NCBI RefSeq assembly: GCF_900103215.1 | Contig: NZ_FNGV01000014.1 | Location: 1-64,000 of the forward strand | Length of the DNA: 64,000 nt | Reading direction: 5' to 3' | Origin: Kriegella aquimaris | Lineage (GTDB): Bacteria; Bacteroidota; Bacteroidia; Flavobacteriales; Flavobacteriaceae | Shown here: positions 8,258 through 17,897 of the stretch, piece by piece | Numbering within the stretch: position 1 is the first letter of the stretch | How the letters are laid out: each line of letters starts with the position of its first letter | Made by a program: the position numbers and the translations under genes | The notes under the pieces: generated by a model | What the model was told of the DNA's origin: nothing | The model's database searches: none | Seen by the model: only the letters and a program-made list of their open reading frames with translations

Positions 8258-10012
8258 ATGAAATTTTTGAGAAATCTTTTGGCAGCCATTATGGGCTGTC
8301 TCATCGCCTTCGGAATTTTTTTCGTTATGCTGATGGTTTTTGTGAGTTTATTGGAGAGTGCCGATGAAGGTGTTACTATAGGAAAGAATTCAATTTTAGA
8401 ATTGAAATTACAACAGCCTATTAGCGATTATGTAGGCAACAATGAACTAGATCCCTTTACTGGTTTTTTTGAGCAGTCGCAAGGACTGGATGAAATTTTG
8501 CACGCCTTGCAAGTGGCTAAGAACGATGATGATATCAAGGGCATCAGCATCAATAACAACTTTATCGTGGCAGGTTTGGCACAAACACAGGCCATCCGCA
8601 AAGCATTAAAAACATTCAAGGAAAGTGGGAAATTCATCTATGCCTATAGTGATTTTTATATGCAGAAAGACTATTACTTGGCGAGTGTAGCCGATTCCGT
8701 TTTTATGAATCCAGTAGGTGCCCTCGATTTTAGGGGACTTTCCACCGAAGTGCTTTTCTTTAAAGATTTACAGGAAAAAACAGGGGTTAAAATGGAAGTT
8801 ATTCGGCATGGAAAATATAAAAGTGCGGTCGAACCTTTTTTGTCGAATGAAATGAGTGATGCAAATAGAATGCAGCTCAAAGAATTGATTGGTTCGTTGT
8901 GGAATTCAATGGTTTCCGAAATTTCGGAAGGAAGAAATCTGAGCGCGACCGATTTAAACATCATTGCCGACACCTTGGGCGGAAGAACGCCACAGTACGC
9001 AAAAACATCAGGTTTGGTCGATGGCATTCTCTTTTATGATGAATACGAACAACTATTGCGGAACGCCACAGCATTGAACTCGGAAGAAGATATCAAGTAT
9101 GTAGCATTGAACGACTACGTAAAGCGTTCCAACAAGAAAATCACACAAAAGGGAGATGATAAAGTCGCCATTGTATTTGCTCAAGGAGAGATTCTTTATG
9201 GGGAAGGCGGACCAAATGTCATCGGACAGGGAATTATCAATGAAGCCCTTATAAAAGCCCGTGATGATGAAAAAGTGAAAGCCATTGTATTACGGGTGAA
9301 TTCCCCGGGAGGCAGTGCATTGACTTCCGATATTATTTGGCGGGAAATTCAATTGGCAAAAGAAAAGAAGCCTGTGGTCGTATCTATGGGTAATGTGGCA
9401 GCATCAGGAGGCTATTATATTGCGGTAGGAGCAGACAAAATATTTGCGGAGCCAACCACAATTACGGGATCCATCGGTGTTTTTGGTACTGTTCCTAATA
9501 TTACGGAATTGGCTGCGAATATCGGTATCAATGCCGAACAGGTAGGCACAAACAAGAACTCGGTAGAATATTCATTATTCGAGCCTATGACGGATGATTT
9601 TAGAAATGTAGTGCTCGAAAGTATAGAGCAGACCTACGATACATTCTTGCAGCGTGTTGCAATGGGTAGGGGCATATCGGTGGCAGAAGCAGATAGCTTA
9701 GGTCAGGGCCGGGTGTGGAGCGGTGTCGATGCCAAAAGACTGGGCTTGGTCGATGAACTGGGTACTTTGGATGATGCCATTGCCGAAGCCGCAAATCTTG
9801 CCGGGCTGGAAAACTATGGAATAAAAAAATTCCCAAGATACAAATCAGGTCTTGAGCGATTTTTGGAAGACATGTCAGGTGCACAGGCGAAACAACAGTT
9901 TATTGAAGAAGAAATAGGTACAGAGGCGTATACCATTTTAAAACAGATAAAGTCTGTCATGGAACAAAAGGGAGTTCAAGCACGCATGCCTTTCGTTCTA
10001 GATGTAAAATAA
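8258..10012 (+). CDS. sppA: Signal peptide peptidase SppA (67K type)
   Basis: A membrane-anchored serine protease that degrades cleaved signal peptides. The 584-residue length fits the long, tandem-domain form (E. coli 618). An N-terminal membrane anchor spans about residues 5-33. The catalytic lysine is Lys188 in GKYKSAVEP of the first repeat, and the nucleophile is Ser383 in NVAASGGYYIA of the second repeat, matching the E. coli Lys209/Ser409 pair across the two halves. NSPGGSALTSD (about 348-358) is the oxyanion-hole region. A perfect palindromic terminator starts immediately after the stop. Convergent with the OmpA-like gene. Confidence 0.95.
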   Translation: MKFLRNLLAAIMGCLIAFGIFFVMLMVFVSLLESADEGVTIGKNSILELKLQQPISDYVGNNELDPFTGFFEQSQGLDEILHALQVAKNDDDIKGISINNNFIVAGLAQTQAIRKALKTFKESGKFIYAYSDFYMQKDYYLASVADSVFMNPVGALDFRGLSTEVLFFKDLQEKTGVKMEVIRHGKYKSAVEPFLSNEMSDANRMQLKELIGSLWNSMVSEISEGRNLSATDLNIIADTLGGRTPQYAKTSGLVDGILFYDEYEQLLRNATALNSEEDIKYVALNDYVKRSNKKITQKGDDKVAIVFAQGEILYGEGGPNVIGQGIINEALIKARDDEKVKAIVLRVNSPGGSALTSDIIWREIQLAKEKKPVVVSMGNVAASGGYYIAVGADKIFAEPTTITGSIGVFGTVPNITELAANIGINAEQVGTNKNSVEYSLFEPMTDDFRNVVLESIEQTYDTFLQRVAMGRGISVAEADSLGQGRVWSGVDAKRLGLVDELGTLDDAIAEAANLAGLENYGIKKFPRYKSGLERFLEDMSGAQAKQQFIEEEIGTEAYTILKQIKSVMEQKGVQARMPFVLDVK

Positions 10013-10050
10013 AAAGACCGGTCACAAAATTAATTTTGTGACCGGTCTTT
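10013..10050. terminator. Bidirectional palindromic terminator
   Basis: A perfect 38-nt palindrome whose arms begin AAAGACCGGTCAC and end GTGACCGGTCTTT. It sits directly between the convergent sppA and OmpA-like genes and carries A- and T-runs at either edge, so it can stop transcription from both. Confidence 0.85.
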
Positions 10051-10085
10051 AAATATAAGTTTAAGGTAGAATTTTTTAGGTCAAT

Positions 10086-12194
10086 TTATTTGACAAGATT
10101 GATTTCTACACGTCTATTTTTAGCTCTACCGTCTTTATACATATTGGTGGCAATGGGTTTGTCTTCCCCATATCCTACCGCTGATAATCGAAAAGCGTCA
10201 ACACCATTCTTAACTAAAAAATCTTTTACCGAAAGTGCCCTGGCCTCTGATAGTTGCTGATTGGTCGCTTTACTTCCAATACTATCGGTATGTCCTTCCA
10301 CCGAAAATTTAGCATCAGGGTATTCCTTTAAAATATTGATAATGTCTACAAGCGCACTTGTCGATTCAGCTTTTATACTCGCCGTACCAGAATTGAAAAG
10401 AATGGTCTTGGCATAATCATTAAGTTTTTTCTGTACTTCGGCAGTAACTTGAACTATTTCGGGGCACCCGTTGTTGGCAACTGTACCATTTTTATCAATA
10501 CAATTGTCATCTTTGTCGAGTATGCCATCTCCATCGGTGTCAGGCCACGGACAACCATTGTTGGCGGCATCACCAGCTTCTTCTGGGCATTTGTCGTCTT
10601 TGTCAAGAATAGAATCCCCATCGGTATCTATCCAAGGACAACCGTTATTTTCAATTTCACCTACTTCTTGAGGGCAATTATCATCTTTATCCCAAACTTG
10701 GTCGCCGTCGGTATCGGGCCATGGGCATCCGTTATTTTCGATGGGACCGCTTTCTTGTGGGCAATCATCCATCTTATCCAACACACCGTCATCGTCTTTA
10801 TCTTTTGGCTTACCTTGATAAACAGGTATTTTAAGGCCTGCGTATACATCAGCGGCTTTTGAATTATCGCTCATCAATAAAGAAAGTACCGATCCTGATC
10901 CTAAATACAAAGGTCCTGCTCTAAAACCAGCTCCCCATTGGGCGCCTGATCCCTGAATAAGACTTACGGGCATATAAAAACTGAACCATTTACTTTCAAA
11001 ACGAGGGGTTATAGAGGCGACTGTAGGCACACGGTTGGCATTGGCCTTTGAATTCGAGCTCAATGAAAAATCAGTGTTGAGGTTCAAATAGAATTTCTTA
11101 TGTAAATTATAGTCTACATTTAAATGCAATGCCGTCGGTAATGCAGACTTTGCTGCTTTTCCTGTCCCTGTTTGTGAATAGAGGGTGCTGAGAATATCTT
11201 CAATTCCATCTTGATTATCAAAGTCGTCTTCGGTAACGGTTCCTGTAATATCGTAAGCATTTTCGGTTCCGTTTTTATATTGTATCGACCCTAAATCGGT
11301 CAATGAAAGTCCGAGCTTCAATTTGTATTTGTTCAGATATTTTGGAGCGTAGGGGTTGCCCTCACTATCTTTCGAAGTGTAGGACGCATAATTAGGCCTC
11401 CATTCATAAACTACACCAAGGTCTGCACCGAAACCTGTGGCACCATCTACTATTTCAAACTCGAAATCATCAAAATCGTCGTTGATATTATCGCTATGAC
11501 CGTAATTCACAGTACCTTGTGAGGTAATGCTTCCGGTGGTTTCCCCTCCGCCAAGATCCGTGCCGTCCGCATCATAGTTAATGTTGACGTTTTCACCATT
11601 GGCATAGGCATTGCCCATTCCTTGCAGATATTTTAAAGAGACCCCCGCTTTTAAAAAGTGCTGCTCTTTATTCATGAATACTTTAGCATAGGTAATACCT
11701 ACTTCGGCCCAAGCATTCGCCGTTAAGTAAAGGTCATCTTCATCTACTATAAAATCTTCATTTTCATCAAATTCATTAGATATATTTTCAAACGTCGTTC
11801 CATTTATTTTATTCACGTTATAACTAACACGGCCCCTCGTAAAGACAGCTAGTGAGCTAGTTCTATTAATATTGAACATGAACGATGGTCCCATGACATC
11901 GGCATTTCCAAAAAAGTTGTTATTTTCTTTCGGGTATTTTTTGCCATCCGTATCAAAATCGAAATCAGAGGTGACGACGTCTCCTAATTTTAATCCATAA
12001 TAGTCATTGCTAAAAAAAGTACTGACCCCTACAAGGTTTACGTCAGTTTTGAAACGCGAATCGACGATATTGGCGGGGTTGGCAATCAGGCCGTGAACAC
12101 CACTGTAATTATCGGAAAGGTAGCCAATGTATGATTGTGCTTTTACACTCAGGCCGCCAAGCACCAATAATGAGGTCAAAATTGTTTTTTTCAT
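10086..12194 (-). CDS. OmpA-family outer-membrane protein with DUF5723 and thrombospondin type 3 repeats
   Basis: Outer-membrane protein of 702 residues. A signal peptide (MKKTILTSLLVLGGLSVKAQ) precedes a DUF5723-type beta-barrel region (about 20-465). Next come four acidic calcium-binding TSP3 repeats (about 470-585; for example DTDGDGILDKDDNC, each followed by NNGCP). The C-terminus is an OmpA peptidoglycan-binding domain (about 590-702) with FNSGTASIK, VEGHTDSIGS, LSEARALSVKDFL and GRAKNRRVEI. It likely tethers the outer membrane to the wall. The TSP3 segment is a rigid, Ca-dependent spacer, as is usual for Bacteroidota OmpA proteins. Monocistronic, convergent with sppA and divergent from the YhhQ gene. 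Confidence 0.92.
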   Translation of the reverse strand: MKKTILTSLLVLGGLSVKAQSYIGYLSDNYSGVHGLIANPANIVDSRFKTDVNLVGVSTFFSNDYYGLKLGDVVTSDFDFDTDGKKYPKENNNFFGNADVMGPSFMFNINRTSSLAVFTRGRVSYNVNKINGTTFENISNEFDENEDFIVDEDDLYLTANAWAEVGITYAKVFMNKEQHFLKAGVSLKYLQGMGNAYANGENVNINYDADGTDLGGGETTGSITSQGTVNYGHSDNINDDFDDFEFEIVDGATGFGADLGVVYEWRPNYASYTSKDSEGNPYAPKYLNKYKLKLGLSLTDLGSIQYKNGTENAYDITGTVTEDDFDNQDGIEDILSTLYSQTGTGKAAKSALPTALHLNVDYNLHKKFYLNLNTDFSLSSNSKANANRVPTVASITPRFESKWFSFYMPVSLIQGSGAQWGAGFRAGPLYLGSGSVLSLLMSDNSKAADVYAGLKIPVYQGKPKDKDDDGVLDKMDDCPQESGPIENNGCPWPDTDGDQVWDKDDNCPQEVGEIENNGCPWIDTDGDSILDKDDKCPEEAGDAANNGCPWPDTDGDGILDKDDNCIDKNGTVANNGCPEIVQVTAEVQKKLNDYAKTILFNSGTASIKAESTSALVDIINILKEYPDAKFSVEGHTDSIGSKATNQQLSEARALSVKDFLVKNGVDAFRLSAVGYGEDKPIATNMYKDGRAKNRRVEINLVK

Positions 12195-12304
12195 GTTGGT
12201 CTAATTTTGGTTTACTTTTGTTTTGGTTTTAACAGTTCATGCATAACGACCGTATATCGAGATAATTGCACGTTTTATCGACATTATTTAATAGGAAAAT
12301 ACTT

Positions 12305-13015
12305 ATGGTTTTAAAAGACAGGCAGTTGGCCTACCAAATTTATCTTTATCTAGGCGCACTGTTTATAACCTCTTTAGTAGTGTCGAATTTAATTTTCCAG
12401 AAGTTTTTTTATTGGAATCCGTTTGGAGATATTACCGTATTTGGTGCCTCGTTGTTTGAGGTTTCTGTGGGAATTTTACCATATCCCATCACTTTCTTGA
12501 TTACTGATTTGATTTCTGAGATTTATGGAAGGAAAAAGGCGAATCAGATAGTAACAGCGGGTATTTTTGCCTCTTTTTTTTCCATGGGTATCATACTGTT
12601 GGCCGAGGTTGCCCCGGCCATTACTTCATCACCTATAAACGATGAAATTTTCACCAAAGTCTTTGCCCTTTCCCCAATCGCCGTTTTGGCATCCATGATT
12701 GCCTATCTCTTTGCCCAATATGTTGATATTGCGATTTATCATTTTTGGAAGCGGATTACAAAGGGCAAACATTTATGGGTTCGGAACAATTTTTCTACTT
12801 TTCTATCCCAATTTATTGACACCTTTACCGTTGTTGGGCTCTTATGTGTATTTCAAGTTTTACCGTGGAGTTTGTTTTATGGTCTCGTTATCAGCGGTTT
12901 TCTTTTTAAGGTTTTCATTGCTATAATCGACACCCCTTTCCTGTATTTTTTCGTATATCTTCTCAGAAAGCGTTTTAACCTAGCCGTGGGAGAGGAAATC
13001 GACCTCGAGGCATAA
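12305..13015 (+). CDS. Queuosine precursor transporter, YhhQ/VUT family
   Basis: A 236-residue polytopic membrane protein of the vitamin-uptake-transporter family (YhhQ imports queuosine precursors in E. coli). The hallmark segment LPYPITFLITDLISEIYGRKKAN is present near residues 59-81, and about six hydrophobic helices can be counted. An in-frame TTG lies at 12266, but the ATG at 12305 places the start just before the conserved DRQLAYQIYLYLGALF and is preferred. The substrate is inferred from the family only. Two TAnnTTTG matches (12202-12209 and 12213-12220) upstream may drive it. Divergent from the OmpA-like gene. Confidence 0.88.
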   Translation: MVLKDRQLAYQIYLYLGALFITSLVVSNLIFQKFFYWNPFGDITVFGASLFEVSVGILPYPITFLITDLISEIYGRKKANQIVTAGIFASFFSMGIILLAEVAPAITSSPINDEIFTKVFALSPIAVLASMIAYLFAQYVDIAIYHFWKRITKGKHLWVRNNFSTFLSQFIDTFTVVGLLCVFQVLPWSLFYGLVISGFLFKVFIAIIDTPFLYFFVYLLRKRFNLAVGEEIDLEA

Positions 13016-13261
13016 TATTTATGCTTTTTTTCTGTTGTTATCGAAAGCATCAACAAATTACACAATAGTGTCAATTTATAAGAAAATATTTGTCGTAGTT
13101 GCGATAGGTTTTCTTCAGGGTTGGGTTATGCTTTAAGTGTTTCACTTAGTAACAAAGAAACGAGCTGAGGTTTATCAAGATTCCCACTTTGTTAAAGGAA
13201 GCTGGAATAGATCGATATAGAATTTCAAAGGCTATAATTGGCTTTAAAGGATAAAAATTAT

Positions 13262-16006
13262 ATGAAAAATAAGATATTTAAAATTTTAGGTGTCATTTTA
13301 ATTTTGGTTATAGGTGTGTTGATTGCGGCGCCTTTTTTACTCGAAGCCAAAATCGGGGATATTATCAAGAACAATGCAAACAGCAATCTGAACGCAACGC
13401 TTGATTTTACCGATGCTAACTTGAGCTTGATTCGCAGTTTTCCGAATGCCGAGGTTAGTCTGAAAGGGGTAACCCTTATCAATAAAGCTCCCTTTGAAGG
13501 TGATACACTGTTCGGAGCAAAAGAAGTAGCCCTAAAAATGGGTATCGGTGAACTTTTCAAGGGGGCTGGAGAACCTATTGGAATAAAAAACCTTTCTGTT
13601 GATGGGGCCGTTCTGAATATTACTGTGGATGCTGACGCGAACGCCAGTTACGATGTGGGCAAAGATTCAGGTTCAGAAGCTACGGCACCATCGGATGATG
13701 CTAGTGGATTTAATCTCGATCTTCAATCCTATGAAATTACGAATTCAAGAATAACCTATAACGACAAGGCTACGGCAATGTTCTTTGAACTCACCGAGTT
13801 CCAGCATAATGGTACTGGCGACTTGTCTCTTGAAACCTCGGAATTGGATACGCATACCGATGCCTTTGTTTCTTTCGAAATGGACAGCACCAATTATTTA
13901 AATAAAAACAAGGTTCAGTTAGATGCCTTGATTGGAATAGATTTAAAGCAAAATAAATATTCATTTCTAAAAAATGAAGCCATTATCAATCAGCTGCCCT
14001 TGGTTTTTGAGGGTTTTGTAAAAGTGAACGAGACGAATCAAGAAGTTGATATTAGCTTTAAAACACCATCCTCCGATTTTAAAAATTTCCTAGCGGTTAT
14101 ACCAGCAGCGTATTCAAAAAATATTGAAAATGTAAAGACCACAGGTGATTTTATTGTTGAGGGCAAATTTAATGGAATTGTAGACGAAACCCATATTCCC
14201 AAATTCAATATCAAGATAAATTCAGACAACGCATCGTTTAAGTATCCTGATTTGCCGAAGTCTGTACGCAATGTTTTTATCGATACAAAAATCAACAATA
14301 CTACTGGTATCGTTGAAGACACCTATGTTGATATCGATAAGTTGTCGTTTATGATTGATGAAGATAAGTTCAATATGACTGCCAAGATTAAAGAACTCAT
14401 GGGCAATATGAAGGTGAATGCGCATGTTGACGGCAAAATGAATTTGGCCAATATCTCACAAGCCTATCCTGTTCCGGCCGATTTTAATTTAAAAGGGATT
14501 TTAAATGCAGATATTACTACGGCCTTCGATATGGTTTCGGTTGAAAAGAAACAATACGAAAAAACCAATACTTCTGGCAAGCTAGGTGTTAGAGATTTCG
14601 AGTATACTTCCGATGAGATTCCCAACCCTGTTAAATTGAGTGCTACGGCCTTAACATTCAATCCGAAAACGGTAACCTTGAATGAATTAAAAGGTACCAC
14701 GGGCAAGACAGATTTTAATATCACCGGAACCATCAATAATCTTTTGGGATTTGTGTTTAACGATGAGAACGTAGAAGGTAATTTCAATCTAGACTCCAAC
14801 ACTTTTGCTTTGAACGATTTTATGGTCAGGGAGACAAATACACCTTCTGAGCGTGAAGGGGACAATAAAATACCTGAAAACACAAGTACATCGGAAGAGA
14901 AAATTAAAATACCATCTTTCTTGGATGCGACTATCAATGCATCGGCCAATACGGTGCTTTATGATAACCTAACGCTGAAAGATGTAAAAGGAAACTTGCG
15001 TATCAAAGATGAGAAAGCCAGTTTGAGTAATATGACTTCTTCCATATTTGATGGTAAAATGGCATTTAATGGTGAAGTTTCCACTAAAAATGAAACTCCC
15101 ACTTTTGCCATGAAATTGGATATGGAACAGTTGCAGATCGGCGAAACTTTTAAAGCTTTGGAAATGTTTAAAGTTTTAGCTCCTATCGCTCAAATTCTCC
15201 AAGGGAAATTGGATTCCGATATTCAGTTGGCAGGAAATCTTACCGATGATTTCACCCCTGATCTATTGACCTTGACCGGGAACGTCTTGGCAAATGTTAT
15301 GACCCGAGAGATTAATACCGATAAGGCTCCATTATTATCTGCCTTGGATGGTAAACTTGATTTTATAAACCTAAAGGAATTGAATCTAAAGGAACTAAAA
15401 ACAAAGCTTTCTTTTGAAAACGGACTAGTCAGTGTGAAACCTTTTACGTTGAACTATAAAGATATTGCCATCAATGTGGATGGTAACCATACTTTTGATC
15501 AGAAGTTGAATTACAAGGCCACCATGGAGGTGCCTGCCAAATATCTTGGTAAAGAAATAAACGCGTTGATTGCTAAAATTGACGATTCGTCCCTTGAAAA
15601 CTTGACAATCCCCGTAGTAGCCAATATTGGCGGAAACTATGATAGCCCCGAAGTTAGTACCGACCTTACCGCAGGCGTTAAAAGTTTGACCTCGAAATTG
15701 GTGGAGATAGAAAAACAAAAATTGATTAACAAAGGAAAAGATAAAGCCAAGGACCTAATAGGTGGTATTCTGAATAAAAATCAACCCAAGACCGATTCCA
15801 CCCAGCAAAAAGAGGTGAGCAAAAGTGACGAAGTAAAAGGAATTTTAGGTGGAATATTGAATAGTGGGAAAACTGAAAAAGATACGACACAATCAAAAAC
15901 GGACACTGTTGCACCTAAAAAAGATGAGGTGAAAGAGAAGGCAAAGGATATTTTAGGAGGTTTGTTCGGAAAGAAGAAAGACACTACAAAAACAAAGAAT
16001 CCATAA
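13262..16006 (+). CDS. AsmA-like family protein (large, inner-membrane anchored)
   Basis: A 914-residue protein with one N-terminal membrane helix (about residues 5-28) followed by AsmA/DUF748-like repeats, for example ANLSLIRSFPNAEVSLKGVTL near residue 60 and SFENGLVSVKPFTLNYKDIAINVDG near 720. AsmA-like proteins with a repeating beta-groove are thought to bridge the periplasm and move phospholipid towards the outer membrane; that role is inferred from the family. The last 90 residues are low-complexity, lysine-rich and repeat KDLIGGILN / KGILGGILN / KDILGGLFG three times, which looks like a duplicated amphipathic helix. The TTG at 13238 is rejected in favour of the ATG at 13262, which follows AAAGGATAAAAATT. 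The 246 nt before it show no obvious element. Confidence 0.85.
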   Translation: MKNKIFKILGVILILVIGVLIAAPFLLEAKIGDIIKNNANSNLNATLDFTDANLSLIRSFPNAEVSLKGVTLINKAPFEGDTLFGAKEVALKMGIGELFKGAGEPIGIKNLSVDGAVLNITVDADANASYDVGKDSGSEATAPSDDASGFNLDLQSYEITNSRITYNDKATAMFFELTEFQHNGTGDLSLETSELDTHTDAFVSFEMDSTNYLNKNKVQLDALIGIDLKQNKYSFLKNEAIINQLPLVFEGFVKVNETNQEVDISFKTPSSDFKNFLAVIPAAYSKNIENVKTTGDFIVEGKFNGIVDETHIPKFNIKINSDNASFKYPDLPKSVRNVFIDTKINNTTGIVEDTYVDIDKLSFMIDEDKFNMTAKIKELMGNMKVNAHVDGKMNLANISQAYPVPADFNLKGILNADITTAFDMVSVEKKQYEKTNTSGKLGVRDFEYTSDEIPNPVKLSATALTFNPKTVTLNELKGTTGKTDFNITGTINNLLGFVFNDENVEGNFNLDSNTFALNDFMVRETNTPSEREGDNKIPENTSTSEEKIKIPSFLDATINASANTVLYDNLTLKDVKGNLRIKDEKASLSNMTSSIFDGKMAFNGEVSTKNETPTFAMKLDMEQLQIGETFKALEMFKVLAPIAQILQGKLDSDIQLAGNLTDDFTPDLLTLTGNVLANVMTREINTDKAPLLSALDGKLDFINLKELNLKELKTKLSFENGLVSVKPFTLNYKDIAINVDGNHTFDQKLNYKATMEVPAKYLGKEINALIAKIDDSSLENLTIPVVANIGGNYDSPEVSTDLTAGVKSLTSKLVEIEKQKLINKGKDKAKDLIGGILNKNQPKTDSTQQKEVSKSDEVKGILGGILNSGKTEKDTTQSKTDTVAPKKDEVKEKAKDILGGLFGKKKDTTKTKNP

Positions 16007-16014
16007 AAAAGCCA

Positions 16015-17010
16015 TTATACCTTAACAATCATTTTGCCCTTGTTCTTTCCATCGAACAAATCTAGAAATGCCTGAGGTATGTTTTCAAATCCTTCAACAA
16101 TTGTTTCCGAGTATGTAAGTTTACCTTGCTTGATCCATTCTGCCAATTGCTGCATTGGTGGTGCGAATTCTTTAACATAGTCCCGAACTGTAAACCCTTG
16201 CATGAGCACGCTTTTCTTTATAAAAGTGCCTTCATGTCGAGGTCCCATTGGTGTTTCGGTTTCATTATACAATGATATGGCCCCACAGTTGATGATGCGT
16301 CCGAATTTATTAATATTGGCAATGGCGGCATCGAGTATTTCCCCTCCCACGTTATCAAAATAAACATCAACTCCACTGGGGCAAGCCTTTGCGATAGCTT
16401 TTATCATATTGTCGGTCGTTTTATAATTGATTCCTTCGTCAAACCCGAATTTGTCCTTTATTAGTTTGATTTTTTCATCGCTGCCAGCGATTCCAACAAC
16501 ACGGCACCCTTTTATCTTTCCTATTTGTCCTGCCACGCTTCCCACGGCTCCAGATGCACCAGAAACAAGTAATGTCTCCCCTTCTTTCGGTTTTCCTATT
16601 TTATCGAGACCCATCAAGGCCGTTATTCCTGTCAGCCCTAAAACTCCAAGGTAGGCGGTAAGTGGGGCTTCAGACGCATTTACTTTATTGAGACCGTTAC
16701 CTGTAGCGGTTTGAAATTCTTTCCATTGCAACATGCCGTTTACGTGCTCACCAACGCTAAAATGGCGGTTGTTCGACTTGATAACCTCGGCAATAATGCC
16801 TGATTCTACAGGTTCATTGAGTTTGAAAGGTTCAATATATGATTTTTGGTCACGCATTCTTCCCCTGAGGTAAGGGTCGACAGAGACATATTTAGTCTTC
16901 AACAAGATTTCGCCATCACCGGGCTCGGGCATTTCTTCTTCAATAAATTGAAAATCGTTTAAACTGGGTTTGCCCTCCGGTCTGTTCTTAAGGTAGATTG
17001 TCTGATTCAT
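16015..17010 (-). CDS. NADP-dependent oxidoreductase, zinc-free MDR family (leukotriene B4 dehydrogenase-like)
   Basis: A 331-residue medium-chain reductase of the PTGR/CurA-type group, which reduces C=C bonds of enones or aldehydes with NADPH. N-terminal features are SVDPYLRGRMRD, which replaces the zinc ligands of alcohol dehydrogenases, and TAYLGVLGLTGITALMGL. The Rossmann motif is SGASGAVGSVAGQIGK (about 150-165), followed by NYKTTDNM, DVYFDNVGGEILD and GRIINCGAIS. The start of the gene is 15 nt after the DUF2797 gene, so the two are probably cotranscribed. The physiological substrate is not known. Convergent with the AsmA-like gene, with only 8 nt between stops. Confidence 0.9.
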   Translation of the reverse strand: MNQTIYLKNRPEGKPSLNDFQFIEEEMPEPGDGEILLKTKYVSVDPYLRGRMRDQKSYIEPFKLNEPVESGIIAEVIKSNNRHFSVGEHVNGMLQWKEFQTATGNGLNKVNASEAPLTAYLGVLGLTGITALMGLDKIGKPKEGETLLVSGASGAVGSVAGQIGKIKGCRVVGIAGSDEKIKLIKDKFGFDEGINYKTTDNMIKAIAKACPSGVDVYFDNVGGEILDAAIANINKFGRIINCGAISLYNETETPMGPRHEGTFIKKSVLMQGFTVRDYVKEFAPPMQQLAEWIKQGKLTYSETIVEGFENIPQAFLDLFDGKNKGKMIVKV

Positions 17011-17024
17011 TTTAATAGTATCGG

Positions 17025-17819
17025 TTAACGTATTCCTAGGTTGATATAATACCCTTCGTTGCCTCTTATGTTAAAGACCGTTCCGTCTTCGAAAAGCAGG
17101 TATTGACCCTTAATTCCTTTTAAAACACCTTCAAAACTTGAGGTCTTTCTAAGGTTTAGACTTTTTATTTTTTTTGGATATTGCAGTACAGGAAAATTCA
17201 ATTCGGTCTCCTTATTATTTTCGATATAATAGGGTAAAACTTGCTCCGGTATGTAGGGTAGCAGCTTACTTCTCCATTCTACCAAATTCTCGTCATCGAC
17301 ATCATTGGTCACCATTTTGCGCCAGTTGGTCTTATCGCCCACATGCTCTTTTAGGGCGACCTCGGTAATGCCGGCCAGATAGCGATTGGGTACTTCTACA
17401 ATTTCAATGGCCTCGTGCGCCCCTTGGTCGATCCAACGTGTGGGCACCTGTGATTTGCGGGTAACACCCACCTTCACATTACTCGAGTTTGCGAGATAAA
17501 CAATATGTGGCTGTAGTTGAGCTCTCTTTTCATAAGCCAGGTCACGGTCCTCTTGGTCCAAATGGGCAGTACTCAGCTCTGGGCGCATAATCCAATCTCC
17601 TGCAGACGGAATTTCATAAAAGCAAGACTTGCAAAAGCCTTGCCGGTAGATGGGTTTATCCAATCCGCAATTTAGGCATTGATATTTTATAAAATCGATT
17701 TGCAGTTTTTTATCCAATACTTGGTTCATGTTGAGGAAATCATTTTCGAAAACCAAGTAGTATTGAATGGGATTGCCGATTTCCGATTGCATTTTTTTTA
17801 GAACTCCCTGGTACTGCAT
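17025..17819 (-). CDS. DUF2797 protein with a zinc-ribbon-like motif
   Basis: A conserved protein of 264 residues and unknown function. Cys48/Cys51 and Cys63/Cys66 (CLNCGLDKPIYRQGFCKSC) form a probable zinc site. Residues around 105-135 read IVYLANSSNVKVGVTR and PTRWIDQGA, a GIY-YIG-nuclease-like core that is the signature of DUF2797. Whether it cuts nucleic acid is unknown. It is the first gene of a likely two-gene operon with the MDR reductase and is divergent from the GH3-family gene. Confidence 0.85.
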   Translation of the reverse strand: MQYQGVLKKMQSEIGNPIQYYLVFENDFLNMNQVLDKKLQIDFIKYQCLNCGLDKPIYRQGFCKSCFYEIPSAGDWIMRPELSTAHLDQEDRDLAYEKRAQLQPHIVYLANSSNVKVGVTRKSQVPTRWIDQGAHEAIEIVEVPNRYLAGITEVALKEHVGDKTNWRKMVTNDVDDENLVEWRSKLLPYIPEQVLPYYIENNKETELNFPVLQYPKKIKSLNLRKTSSFEGVLKGIKGQYLLFEDGTVFNIRGNEGYYINLGIR

Positions 17820-17897
17820 CCTTATTAAATTTGAATAAAATCGATTTGAAAATGATATCTTTAAAAACTATTTTTAACAGGATAAAGATACCCAAAA